Source: JBOHHR01 sp050740975
Lineage (GTDB): Bacteria > Pseudomonadota > Gammaproteobacteria > JBOHHR01
DNA length: 42,007 bases
NCBI GenBank assembly: GCA_050740975.1
Contig: JBOIEE010000334.1
Location: 1 to 42,007, forward strand
Direction of reading: 5' to 3'
The notes under the pieces were generated by a model. The model was not told the DNA's origin. It ran no database searches and saw only the letters and a list, made by a program, of their open reading frames with translations. Positions 23,798-33,140 of this stretch are shown here, one piece after another. Numbering within the stretch: the stretch's first letter is position 1; every line of letters starts with the position of its first letter. The translations under genes were made by a program, and so were the position numbers.

Positions 23798-26700
23798 ATG
23801 GAGAGAGGGTCATCTAGAGAACGCAATCGCGGCATCGGCATGGGTCTAAACTTTATCGTTGCCGCTTTTGTTGTCTGGAATACCGGAGGTCAGGCAGGCG
23901 TTCCACCTGATGTCGCGGGGGTGAGATCTACTGCCTCCTCGCAGGCCACCGCCCCCGCGGATCCCTGCAGAGACGAAAATAGACATGATTGGCGCCACTA
24001 CCACGTCTCTGCCATCGATGTAAAGATGGTATTAAACCGCTTCGGTGACCGTGATGACGATGCCTTCATGTACGTACTCGATGAAAAAAGAAAGAAGATT
24101 GAAGACTGGCAAAACCAGCCCGGCTGCACGAGCTGGAATAAACCCGGTGAACACAAGTCCTGCGTCACGACGGGTTTGCGCGACGACCTGGTCCAGCCCC
24201 TGGTTCTGCGTGCGAACCTGGGGCAGTGCCTGGTCATCCATTTCACCAATCGTTTGGAGGTGGATAAGTTCCTCGATCCGAATAAAACCCTGGATCGGAC
24301 CTCGGGGCGTAAGTGGCCCGTCGATCGTGTTGATCGCAAGCCTGACGGCCAGCCGATCAGCAAGGCCGCGCTCCAGATCAGCGGGTTGATATACTCGGTA
24401 GAAAAAGACGGTAAACCGGTCACCCGTGCTATCGATACATTTGCCGCCGAGAACGAAACGATCCTCTATAAGGTCCCGCTACCAAGCGACCCGGCTGCGG
24501 AGCGAGCCTACTATTTTCACGATGGAGGAGGCAACCGCCAGCGGGTGCCTCATGGTTTATTCGGTGTCATCGCGGCCGAACCGGCAGGATCCAAATACCT
24601 GGATCCGAAAACTGGTTATCTCTCAGACGGTACCGGTTGGGAGGCAATCATCGACGTTCTTCCAAAGCAGCGCGATTTCCGCGAGTTTGTTATCATCTAC
24701 CACGAGGTCGGTGATGAAAACTACGACAGGATCGTTGATGGAACGAAATATCCAGGGCCGCAAAACCCAGACGATATCTTCTTACCGCAGCTTACCCCCA
24801 GTAGCTTTGCTCCGCTGGAACAAACTTACCGGCCGGCGGGGAGGGCGCTCAACTACCGCAGTGAACCCTTCCTCCACCGGCTGGCCATCAACGGTGATCC
24901 AAATAACAGCGATCTCACGGTATCTCCGTTCGCCCAAAAAAAGGCCCTGGCTTATAGCTCCTACACCTTCGGCGATCCGGCCACCCCGATCCCGCGTTCT
25001 TATCTCGGAGAGCCCACCAAGACCCGCCTGGTGCACGGCGGCAGCGAGGTGTTTCACGTGCATCATCTGCACGGGGGTGGCGACCGCTGGCGACGAAACC
25101 CTAGATCTGATCCCAACAACGACATCAGCTCGGGCTTGAATAAGCGCCCGCTGCAGAATGTCTTTTCCACCCATCTCGATTCCCAAACCATAGGCCCAGG
25201 CACCAGCTATAACCTCGAGCACGAATGCGGTGCCGGGGGCTGCCAGCGGGCCGCTGGCGATTTTCTTTACCACTGCCACATTGGACACCACTACATCGGC
25301 GGCATGTGGGGGCTGTGGCGCGTCTTTGATACCTGGCAGCACGATCTGGCAAAACTCCCCGATATGCCCGATCCACCGAAGGCCGTGGATTCCACTCAAT
25401 TGATCGGCAAGACCTTTGAGGGAAAAACCGTGGTGCTCAAAGCCGATCCCAACGATCCGGATCAGATCAGCTTAAAAAAATGGGTTGAAGAGCAATTACC
25501 ACCCCCGGGCATACCGATTGATAATGAGGATGCTACCGTCTGGTTTTGGAGTGTAGAGGATCGAAAGGGTCTACCCCTTTATTTGGGGGAACCGGAGATC
25601 ACTCAAGAAGAAAAGTGGGCGAATTATGAGTCCCCTCACCCGGGGGAGCGCCTCCCCATCCGCTTTAATCCCATCAACGGCCGTTACGCTTGGCCGTTGT
25701 TCCGGCCCCATCTAGGCCAGCGGCCTCCCTTCGCGCCCAACGGACACTCCGGCGCACCTTGGCTGGGCGAGCAGGGTTCGGAGGAGCGCCGGGACGGGCT
25801 CTGCCCCGATCCGAAAGTGTGGGGTATTCCACACCAAAGGATTCGCCATTACCCAATTTCCGCGGTCCCTGTAGATATTCCCCGGATGGACATTCCCGAT
25901 AACGAGGTAGGGAATATCGATAGAGATGGGAAGATATTTGTCTTGAACGAAGACATACGCGGCGAAACGCACGAAGGAAAGGTTCTTTTGCCTAAGTCAA
26001 AAAACATAGAGCCTCTGGTCGTCCGCTCCAATGTAGGCGACTGTGTGCGGATCATTTTTTCCAATAGATTGAAGGACACCTTCGATGCTGTCAGTGCAAA
26101 GTTGACCACCTTGTCGAAGGTCAACATGCACACCCATTTTGTCCAGTTCGACCCGCAAGCCTCTGATGGAGTGATTACCGGGTTCTCCTATGAACAGTCG
26201 GTGCGCCCGTATAGCACTGAGACACCGCCAGGGGCGAAACAAGGACGCCGACTCGTGGCTAATACCGCGCCCGGAGCGCAAGCGATCATTGTCGATCAGG
26301 CACATAGGTTGAGGACGAATGGTCAGGCAAGGAAAGGCGTGTGGATCGGAATCGGCCTCGGGGAAGGGGTGTTGGACACACGTAACTCCTGCTGCGCTCC
26401 AAAGCCGGGTGGCCTGGTCCCGCGTACCGAGATCCGCCGTATTGAGGACATTGCTGCCTTGAATGATGGCACCTTCAAAATAATACTGGATCGACCGCTC
26501 GACTTGCCCCACGAAGCGGGTGAGGCCGTCGGTGTGGAATTCGTGCAGTATCTCTGGTATTCGGACGTTGATACGGGCACGGTGTTCTGGCACGATCACG
26601 TGGATTTTAAATCCTGGGGCCACGGGCTTGCTTCCGCCCATGTGATCGAACCGGGATCGTCTACCTGGCACGACCCTAAGACAGGTAAACCCGTTCGCAG

Positions 26701-28474
26701 CGGGGCCATCGCCGATATCCGCACACCCGCGGAGTCCTCCATAGGGGCTGGACAAAAAGGCAGCTTCCGCGAGTTTGTGCTGTTTAACATTAAAGACCAA
26801 TTATTTGGGGATTTTTTCGGGGAACGTAAGGCGACCATCAACCTGCGGGCCGAGCCGATCGATGCGGATCCCAACAATAGCACCCCGGAGCGCGATCGAA
26901 ACGGCCCCCCCGCCTATTGGTTCTCCTCGGTCAAACACGGTGATCCTGCAACCCCCATCCCGCGGGCCTACGTCGGTGATCCCTTTGTGGTTCGTCACCT
27001 GGGGGTGCTAGACCGGGAGGGCGGGATCCGCATCACCGGGCATCGCTTTCGCCTGGAGCGTTTTGCCCCCGAGGGTAAGTTCTCCGACGGTTCCCCGATG
27101 GGGATCTCAGAGCGCTATGATCTCGTGCTCGATGGGGGTGCCGGAGGTCCCTTGGGCAAGCCCGGTGATTATCTTTACTACAACACCCTGGGCCGCGATA
27201 TGTTGGGCGGAGCTTGGGGCTTGATCCGAGTCCATGACACGTGGCAGGAGGACTTAAAGCCCTTGCGCGATAGATCCCCCCCTCCGCGAGGCAACGGTTT
27301 TCCGAGCCAGACCGCGGCAAATTCGGGCGCGCGCGGAAACATCCCCGATCGGGCCGTGGACTCAGGGAACCCCTGTCCCGCGGTTGCCCCAGAAAGAGTC
27401 TATCAGATCCATCTCAGGGAGACTGAGATCTTGCAGCAAAGCCGCTTGAAAGACCTGCAAGACACGCGCGCCCGCGAAGCCTTGACCATCAAACAGGGGA
27501 TCGTCTACAGCCTGCGTGGGCAGCCTGCCGATTACAGCATTGAGCCTTTAGTGCTTCGCGTCAATCACGGGGAATGCCTTAAGATCGATCTGCACAATGA
27601 TCTTTGCTTGCCGCAGCAGCCGTGCACAGACCGCGATCTTAAACGCGCCAGCCTGCATGTGGGTGAACTGCTTTTCGATCCCCAAGGTTCACAGGGTGCG
27701 GCCATCGGCCTGAATCTGGATTCGACGGTAGCGCCGGGTGAGAAGCGGGTCTACCGCTACTTCGCCGATCAGGAACTGGGAACAACCATTGCCTTTAATC
27801 TCGCCAATCCGCCACAGGCAGGAAAAGGCGCGTTCGCGGCGGTGATCGTAGAGCCGAAAGGTTCGCAATACCGAGATATCGCGAATGGCAAACCGATCGA
27901 GACAGGGGTATTGGCCGATATTGTCAGCCCAACCCAAAGCTTCCGCGAGATCGTCACCCTCTTCCATGATAGTGATCCGTTCCTAGGTCAGAATTTCATG
28001 CTTTACCCCTGGGAGGCCCACTGTAGTCCCGGGGGCGCTCCCTCAGGGTGTAGCAGAGACCGCGGAAGTTTCAGGGGGATGTTCACCTCGATCAGCTATA
28101 AGCTGAATCCCTGGTGGATGCGGGAGGATCAAACAGCCCCCGCAGAGGTATACAGCGTGGATCGCCACGGCGATCCAGGTCTGGTGGTCAAGGGTACGGC
28201 AGGTTCACCCCTGATGTTCCGGGTGGCCGCACCGTGGGCAGAGCAGTTGCACACCTTTAGCCTGTCGGGTCACCGCTGGCCACTGGAGCCGGGCATGCAC
28301 AATTCCGAACAGGTATTCGCCCACGGGCTCGCCCCCGGATACTCGTTTGATGTGCCTATTATCGGCGGCTTTGGCGGGGAGTATGGAAAGACCGGTGATT
28401 TTCTCTTCTTCGACGCCCGCATGCCCTTTACCCAGGCCGGTTTGTGGGGATTTATTCGCGTTGAATCGAAGTAG
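23798..28474 (+). CDS. giant multicopper oxidase, MofA/MnxG-like (putative Mn(II) oxidase)
   Basis: From ATG 23798 (AGAGGAGGG upstream; the frame opens at 23741) this is a 1558-residue secreted protein with a signal near residues 10-35. It comprises three large cupredoxin units. Unit 1 carries VFHVHHLHGG (H420, H422, H423, H425) and LYHCHIGHHYIGGM (H492-C493-H494, H497/H498, M503), the type 1 and trinuclear motifs usually found last in laccases. Unit 2 carries NMHTHFVQFD (H778, H780) and FWHDHVD (H932, H934), the motifs usually found first. Unit 3 (from about 1190) keeps the fold pattern but no ligands. Size and motifs resemble Leptothrix MofA and Bacillus MnxG; Mn(II) as substrate is inference. 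Confidence 0.88.
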   Translation: MERGSSRERNRGIGMGLNFIVAAFVVWNTGGQAGVPPDVAGVRSTASSQATAPADPCRDENRHDWRHYHVSAIDVKMVLNRFGDRDDDAFMYVLDEKRKKIEDWQNQPGCTSWNKPGEHKSCVTTGLRDDLVQPLVLRANLGQCLVIHFTNRLEVDKFLDPNKTLDRTSGRKWPVDRVDRKPDGQPISKAALQISGLIYSVEKDGKPVTRAIDTFAAENETILYKVPLPSDPAAERAYYFHDGGGNRQRVPHGLFGVIAAEPAGSKYLDPKTGYLSDGTGWEAIIDVLPKQRDFREFVIIYHEVGDENYDRIVDGTKYPGPQNPDDIFLPQLTPSSFAPLEQTYRPAGRALNYRSEPFLHRLAINGDPNNSDLTVSPFAQKKALAYSSYTFGDPATPIPRSYLGEPTKTRLVHGGSEVFHVHHLHGGGDRWRRNPRSDPNNDISSGLNKRPLQNVFSTHLDSQTIGPGTSYNLEHECGAGGCQRAAGDFLYHCHIGHHYIGGMWGLWRVFDTWQHDLAKLPDMPDPPKAVDSTQLIGKTFEGKTVVLKADPNDPDQISLKKWVEEQLPPPGIPIDNEDATVWFWSVEDRKGLPLYLGEPEITQEEKWANYESPHPGERLPIRFNPINGRYAWPLFRPHLGQRPPFAPNGHSGAPWLGEQGSEERRDGLCPDPKVWGIPHQRIRHYPISAVPVDIPRMDIPDNEVGNIDRDGKIFVLNEDIRGETHEGKVLLPKSKNIEPLVVRSNVGDCVRIIFSNRLKDTFDAVSAKLTTLSKVNMHTHFVQFDPQASDGVITGFSYEQSVRPYSTETPPGAKQGRRLVANTAPGAQAIIVDQAHRLRTNGQARKGVWIGIGLGEGVLDTRNSCCAPKPGGLVPRTEIRRIEDIAALNDGTFKIILDRPLDLPHEAGEAVGVEFVQYLWYSDVDTGTVFWHDHVDFKSWGHGLASAHVIEPGSSTWHDPKTGKPVRSGAIADIRTPAESSIGAGQKGSFREFVLFNIKDQLFGDFFGERKATINLRAEPIDADPNNSTPERDRNGPPAYWFSSVKHGDPATPIPRAYVGDPFVVRHLGVLDREGGIRITGHRFRLERFAPEGKFSDGSPMGISERYDLVLDGGAGGPLGKPGDYLYYNTLGRDMLGGAWGLIRVHDTWQEDLKPLRDRSPPPRGNGFPSQTAANSGARGNIPDRAVDSGNPCPAVAPERVYQIHLRETEILQQSRLKDLQDTRAREALTIKQGIVYSLRGQPADYSIEPLVLRVNHGECLKIDLHNDLCLPQQPCTDRDLKRASLHVGELLFDPQGSQGAAIGLNLDSTVAPGEKRVYRYFADQELGTTIAFNLANPPQAGKGAFAAVIVEPKGSQYRDIANGKPIETGVLADIVSPTQSFREIVTLFHDSDPFLGQNFMLYPWEAHCSPGGAPSGCSRDRGSFRGMFTSISYKLNPWWMREDQTAPAEVYSVDRHGDPGLVVKGTAGSPLMFRVAAPWAEQLHTFSLSGHRWPLEPGMHNSEQVFAHGLAPGYSFDVPIIGGFGGEYGKTGDFLFFDARMPFTQAGLWGFIRVESK

Positions 28475-28533
28475 ATGCCCTGATGACGGCTAAAGCGATA
28501 GGCCTACCAAGGCAAAGAACGGCAAGGGGACAG

Positions 28534-30123
28534 ATGTATCGGGTAGGAGCCGTAACGATGATGGCCTGCGCGCTTGGCATGGGTGATGGCCGGTCGGAAG
28601 AAAACTGTGATGATACTCCATTGACGCAGGCCACGCCCGAGGCAATCCGATCCTGCTTAAAGTACAGCTCGCGCGAAGCCCGTTTGGCTGCGCCCTATGC
28701 GCTACCGCAGAGTGTACGGGAGGAACGGACCAAAGCGCTAAAGGCAGCGCTGGCGGCTGCCATGCCTGCAGCCCAGTTAAAGAAAACGGCTTATCCAGGC
28801 GGTGTCTATGTCTATACCACCGCGGTACCTGAGTTAAAGGAAGGAGCCCCGCGCGGCAAGATCACCTACCCGCTCTACAAAGGAACCCTCGGTGCCTCGA
28901 ACGGTAAGGCGGTGCATTTTATTCTGTCTGACGCCTCCGATCGGGAGTTCGCGGAGGCATTTGGGATCACGCACGCGACTCGATTAGCGAATGTAAACGA
29001 ACAGGGTATCGAGGGTGGGTCCACCCTGAGCGGAGAGGGAAAATGGGTATTCCCCCGCGATCCGGGTTGGGTCGCCCACATCGACTCAAGCGGTCAGGTA
29101 CGAACAGGGAAGGAAAACCCCGACTATTCGCCCTTAAAAAGCCTCCTATGGAAGGACCGCACCGTCATCGTCAATGCTCCCTTTGTCACATGGGGTGAGG
29201 GCCCGGGCCAACAATTGATCATCGATAAAGGGGGCTGTGATCCCTTGATACGGCGGAGCCCGCCGAGTCGCCTGCGCGTCGGTGGAAGGCCCGATGCAGG
29301 CGGAGGACCCGAGGGATGTGAACGGGAAGGGCAGAAGAACCCGCTCAATCGCTACCGGGGCGGACAAGCGCTGGAGATCCGGCTACTGAACGACGACTGC
29401 CAGTCCGCCAAACCGTGGAAGCCCTGTGGTTGGGTAACCATGAAGCTGCATCAGACCGTCCACAGGGAGGACATCTATCCCTATCTGGCTGTGTTTTCTG
29501 CTAGCGAGGCGGACATCGCCGAGGAGTTGGGCGTGCCTCATACCCCAAAGCTCGCCTACGCTGGGCGCTCGCACGCGAGCCCGCCCCTCGGTTTGTCCGG
29601 GGATCCCGGAGGGAATGAGGGAGTCAGCGCTATCGTGGAATTTCATAACGGCGTGGAGACCTGGGCGGGGGGGCCGGCGGGTTTCCAAGCGGGTGTCATC
29701 AGCTATGGCGAACCGACCTGGAGCACCTACAGCCCGATCGTGCATGTCACCTGGGCCTTCTTCGACTGCGGGGGCGCGAAGCAGCTTTTCCCCAAGGATC
29801 GCAACGAATCGTTCGGGGTCCTACCGCAGGCTGGTATCGAGGGCTTCGATCCCAACCAAGCCCGGAGCTTTAACCCTTATCTCATGACCTATTGGAACAT
29901 AGCCTGCCCGGAGCTGGCCGCAAGATTGGCCGGCAGATCGCAGGGTATCGTATACGTGAACCGGCTGTCAGAGCTGTGGGTCGCGGGGGATCTCGTGATC
30001 ACCGAATCACCGGCGGGCTGGGTGGTGAACGCCATGCAAGGCGATTATCCGCTCCCCGACCATGCGTCCAAGATGCATCTCGTGCTCGACGCCCCGGCTC
30101 CCGTAGCCGTCATCCGACGGTGA
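28534..30123 (+). CDS. unrecognised secreted protein of the copper cluster
   Basis: AAGGGGACAG before ATG 28534 gives a product of about 529 residues with signal MYRVGAVTMMACALGMGDG; ATG 28483, eight bases after the oxidase stop, is an alternative with no clear ribosome site. I do not recognise a characterised family. Visible features are a helical N-terminal part, KAVHFILSDASDREFAEAFG followed by THATRLANVNE, six or more cysteines (KGGCDPL, EGCERE, NDDCQSAKPWKPCGW, FDCGGAK, NIACPELA) that could form disulfides, and a repeated theme in the second half (FSASEADIAEELGVPHTPKL echoes the first). The last third reads PNQARSFNPYLMTYWNIACP. It has no copper motif of its own. Its position suggests a partner of the oxidase. 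Confidence 0.75.
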   Translation: MYRVGAVTMMACALGMGDGRSEENCDDTPLTQATPEAIRSCLKYSSREARLAAPYALPQSVREERTKALKAALAAAMPAAQLKKTAYPGGVYVYTTAVPELKEGAPRGKITYPLYKGTLGASNGKAVHFILSDASDREFAEAFGITHATRLANVNEQGIEGGSTLSGEGKWVFPRDPGWVAHIDSSGQVRTGKENPDYSPLKSLLWKDRTVIVNAPFVTWGEGPGQQLIIDKGGCDPLIRRSPPSRLRVGGRPDAGGGPEGCEREGQKNPLNRYRGGQALEIRLLNDDCQSAKPWKPCGWVTMKLHQTVHREDIYPYLAVFSASEADIAEELGVPHTPKLAYAGRSHASPPLGLSGDPGGNEGVSAIVEFHNGVETWAGGPAGFQAGVISYGEPTWSTYSPIVHVTWAFFDCGGAKQLFPKDRNESFGVLPQAGIEGFDPNQARSFNPYLMTYWNIACPELAARLAGRSQGIVYVNRLSELWVAGDLVITESPAGWVVNAMQGDYPLPDHASKMHLVLDAPAPVAVIRR

Positions 30124-30143
30124 ACGCCGTGGCAGGTACCCTG

Positions 30144-30662
30144 ATGGATAGGCGGTGGAGGGTAGGGGCCGTCCTGGTTCTGGGGCTCGAAGCCGCAGGG
30201 TTGACGGCATGGGCAGCCAGCACGATTACGCCCGGGGCATCCGTGGCTGGTTTTGGGATGCGGATCGAAGGGATTGCCTGGGTTAAAGACCATATGGAGC
30301 ACAGCGACAGGTTCCCTATGCCGCCGAGCATGATGCCGGATATGCCTGCGCATGGACATGCTCGCCTGAGCATAGAGATCACCATTTACAATGAGGGAGG
30401 GGAACGACAGCTATTCCAGGCATCAGAGCTGCAACTGCGCTCCTCAGCGGGGCGCAACTGGCTGCCCTCCTCCACCACGGTAGAATCAATGGTATTGTCC
30501 ACCGGACAATTCGCGCACCTATTCCTGAATTTCGATGTGCCGGCTATAAGGGAAGAGAAGCTTCAGTTGATATGGCACCGGCGTGGAACAGAACGGGCCA
30601 TGATCGCAGTCCCTTCGCCAGGCGATTTCCATGGGCATCACGCGAGTGGACATCCCGATTGA
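30144..30662 (+). CDS. small secreted Met/His-rich protein, putative copper-binding
   Basis: The 172-residue product begins MDRRWRVGAVLVLGLEAAGL, a signal peptide ending near TAWAAS. GTG 30120, overlapping the previous stop as GTGA, is an alternative start. The mature part has a Met/His cluster (FPMPPSMMPDMPAHGHA), a stretch of beta strands (RLSIEITIYNEGG, QASELQLRSSAG, FAHLFLNFDVPA) and a His-rich tail (DFHGHHASGHPD). Met/His clusters are common in periplasmic copper chaperones. No family was recognised; a role in delivering copper to the oxidase is inference. Confidence 0.7.
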   Translation: MDRRWRVGAVLVLGLEAAGLTAWAASTITPGASVAGFGMRIEGIAWVKDHMEHSDRFPMPPSMMPDMPAHGHARLSIEITIYNEGGERQLFQASELQLRSSAGRNWLPSSTTVESMVLSTGQFAHLFLNFDVPAIREEKLQLIWHRRGTERAMIAVPSPGDFHGHHASGHPD

Positions 30663-30702
30663 AGAGACTATTTCTCACTAAACCTGGAGATATTGGCAGG
30701 CT

Positions 30703-31893
30703 ATGGTGACCAAAAGAAACCCTAGCTTGGGGTTTTTTGCAGCGGGTTTTTGTGCCTTATTGGTTGGTTGTCCAACCTCTCTCCCCCCTGCCCCAGAGAT
30801 TACGTCCGCTTCCCGCTTGCCGAATGCCAAAGTGGGCAGGCCTTATTCGGTGAGCCTAAAGGCAAGAGGCGGTGAAGGGCTATTGAGCTGGTCGGGTATA
30901 CCGCCGGCCGGTTTAAAGCTGACACCAGAGTCGGGTCAGATCACGGGCTCGCCCGATCACGAAGGGAACTTTCGCTTCAAGGTGTCAGTGAAAGACAGCA
31001 GCACGCCGGCCCGATCGGACAGCGAAATCTTCGCACTTACGATAAGCCCTAATGTTCCCCTGGCGATCGCCACAACCTCGCCCCTTCCAAGCGCGGGGAT
31101 AAACCAGTCCTATTCAAAGATCCTTGAAGCGATCGGCGCAGAGGGAAAACTGAGTTGGTCCTCAACTAATCTTACGGATGAGGATGACTTCACTCTAAAT
31201 CAACGCACAGGCGCTATGGAAGGGACCCCGAAGAGAACCGGCACGTTTACCTTCGACGTCAAGGTCACCGACAGCGCTAACCAGTGTGCCACCAAACGCT
31301 TTGTACTTGGGATATTGGACATTCTAACCGCCTCGCCGCTGCCGGCGGCGACCGAGGGACAGGACTACGCCCCGGTTATCCTCCAAGCGGCGGGCGGAAA
31401 CCCGCCGCTTAGGTGGGCGGGCGGACCCCCAGCAAACTTAACCCTGGATCCAGAAACGGGCGAGATACACGGTATACCGGTTGCGGATGGCGACATTAGC
31501 TTTGCTGTGAAGGTGACCGACAGCTCAACCCCACCGCGGTCTGTAACTAAAACCTTTCAACTAACCGTCCGGCCAAAGCAACCCGGGGGGGTCTGTACAA
31601 CGCACAGCGTAACTATGGATAATTTTGAATTCACACCTAAGACTTTAACTATAAAGGCCTGTGATACGGTGAAATGGGAACATAAACAGGGCGTACCCGA
31701 TGGGACCGAGCATACGGTGACCAGCGATGGCGGAGCGTTTGACAGTCGTGGGGGCAATGCTGCCGCGCGCATGTCGTTAGGGCAGGCCTTCTCCCATACT
31801 TTCGCTGCTACGGGGTCCTTCCCCTATCACTGTGTAGTCCATGGGAGCTCGGGCGGGGGTGGAATGAGCGGCACCATCAGCGTCACTCCGTAA
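30703..31893 (+). CDS. lipoprotein with three Ig-like repeats and a C-terminal type 1 copper domain
   Basis: This 396-residue paralogue of 22147 has a lipobox (ALLVGC, Cys23) and three Ig-like repeats (SRLPNAKVGRPYSV, TSPLPSAGINQSYSK, ASPLPAATEGQDYAP). It ends in a cupredoxin whose ligands are His337 (TEHTV), Cys377 and His380 (FPYHCVVHG) and Met388. Its Gly-rich ligand loop differs from the first paralogue. It closes the cluster opened by that paralogue, 40 bases after the Met/His-rich gene. It may be a second electron shuttle or copper carrier. No terminator with a T-run is obvious after it. Confidence 0.87.
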   Translation: MVTKRNPSLGFFAAGFCALLVGCPTSLPPAPEITSASRLPNAKVGRPYSVSLKARGGEGLLSWSGIPPAGLKLTPESGQITGSPDHEGNFRFKVSVKDSSTPARSDSEIFALTISPNVPLAIATTSPLPSAGINQSYSKILEAIGAEGKLSWSSTNLTDEDDFTLNQRTGAMEGTPKRTGTFTFDVKVTDSANQCATKRFVLGILDILTASPLPAATEGQDYAPVILQAAGGNPPLRWAGGPPANLTLDPETGEIHGIPVADGDISFAVKVTDSSTPPRSVTKTFQLTVRPKQPGGVCTTHSVTMDNFEFTPKTLTIKACDTVKWEHKQGVPDGTEHTVTSDGGAFDSRGGNAAARMSLGQAFSHTFAATGSFPYHCVVHGSSGGGGMSGTISVTP

Positions 31894-32222
31894 CCTCTAG
31901 GTGGTCTTTTCCTGCGGAAACGTATGTCCACTTCAGGAAATACGTGTGGTTCCCGAAAACTCGTGTGCTGGCTTGTTCTTGGCGTTCCCGCTTTTACGCT
32001 GCGAGTCGTAGGTAGTGATGTGAAGACCACTGAGATCGGGAACTTCGATGATCTTGCCCTGGTCGGGCGTCTGAACATCCCGTCCCTGGGGTGTGCCCAT
32101 CTCATCGCGACATGAAACGCGAACATCATGAGTTTCTCAACGTTTTGGGTGCCAAGTACGCAGCCATACTCCATCAACAGTAGCGGTTGGTGGACCACAT
32201 CAAAAGTGAATAGCAAGCAGCG
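31894..32222. other. 329 bases without a supported gene
   Basis: The space between the copper cluster and the LysR gene holds only short frames. A minus-strand frame of about 55 codons (starting near 32096, MGTPQGRDVQTPDQGKIIEV) and a plus-strand frame at 31924 are open, but neither has a recognisable domain. The promoter of the LysR gene should be near its right end. Confidence 0.5.
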
Positions 32223-33140
32223 ATGTTTATCCGCCAGCTCTACTACCTCGTGACCCTGGCTAAGGAGCGGCATTTCGCCCGTGCCGCGGAACTCTGCAAC
32301 GTTTCGCAGCCGGCGCTGTCGGCCGCTATCCAGCATCTGGAAGATGAGCTCGGGGTCGCCATCGTCCAGCGTGGGCAGCGCTTCGAAGGCTTCACCCCCG
32401 AGGGCGAGCGCCTACTTATCTGGGCACGGCGTATCGTAGATGACTGCGAGGGATTGCGCCAGGAAGCGACGGTTGCGCGTAAGCAATTAACCGGGACCTT
32501 ACGCCTCGGGGCTATCCCAACCGCTCTGCCAGTTGTGCCGCTACTCACGGCGCCCTGTCTAGCGGCGCATCCCGGCATTCGACAGGTGGTGCTGTCGCTG
32601 TCCGCTGAGCAGATCATCCGTCAGCTTGATGACTTCGATCTCGATCTCGGGATCACGTACCTCGAAGACCAGCGCTTGCAAGGCTTTCGCGTGTTGCCTT
32701 TGTACCGCGAGCGCCATGTGCTGCTCGCGCGCGATGCCACCCAGCTTGGCCAACGGGCGGCCATAAGTTGGCAGGATGCTGCGGAACTGCCGCTCTGCCT
32801 CTTGACACCAAATATGCAAAACCGGCGCATCATCGATGCCGCGTTCCGGCAGGCGGGTACCTCACCTCGTGTGGCGGTCGAGACCGACTCCCTCTTCGCG
32901 CTGTATTCTCACGTGCGCTGCGCTGGGCTTTACAGCATCGTGCCGCACAGCGTCCTTCATCTCTTCGAGTTGCGCCAAGAGGTAACGGCGATCCCCTTAA
33001 GCCCCGAGCTCTCGCGCTCGATTGGCGTCATCGCACCGGAGCGTGATCCGCTTCCGCCCTTAACCTCCGCCGCTTGGGCCGTCTTAGGCGAGCTTGAACT
33101 GCAGACACGCTTCGACGCCCTGATAAGCATGATCTATTGA
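32223..33140 (+). CDS. LysR-family transcriptional regulator
   Basis: The 305-residue protein begins MFIRQLYYLVTLAKERHFAR with the winged helix-turn-helix AAELCNVSQPALSAAIQHLE, then the linker helix and the effector domain from about residue 90 (LTGTLRLGAIPTALPVVPLL, DLDLGITYLEDQRLQGFRVL). LysR regulators act as tetramers on a promoter next to a target. The formate dehydrogenase gene lies 172 bases downstream on the same strand and is a plausible target; similar pairs occur upstream of formate dehydrogenases in other proteobacteria. No characteristic redox cysteine pair is obvious, so I do not call it OxyR. Confidence 0.92.
   Translation: MFIRQLYYLVTLAKERHFARAAELCNVSQPALSAAIQHLEDELGVAIVQRGQRFEGFTPEGERLLIWARRIVDDCEGLRQEATVARKQLTGTLRLGAIPTALPVVPLLTAPCLAAHPGIRQVVLSLSAEQIIRQLDDFDLDLGITYLEDQRLQGFRVLPLYRERHVLLARDATQLGQRAAISWQDAAELPLCLLTPNMQNRRIIDAAFRQAGTSPRVAVETDSLFALYSHVRCAGLYSIVPHSVLHLFELRQEVTAIPLSPELSRSIGVIAPERDPLPPLTSAAWAVLGELELQTRFDALISMIY

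Noticed and set aside
24782..26800. Long minus-strand frames (205 and 267 codons) opposite the multicopper oxidase
   Set aside because: They are antisense shadows of a gene with clear copper motifs, with low-complexity translations and no start signals.
32223..33140. OxyR identity for the LysR gene
   Set aside because: The N-terminal resemblance is general for LysR proteins, and I could not confirm the redox cysteine pair expected of OxyR.
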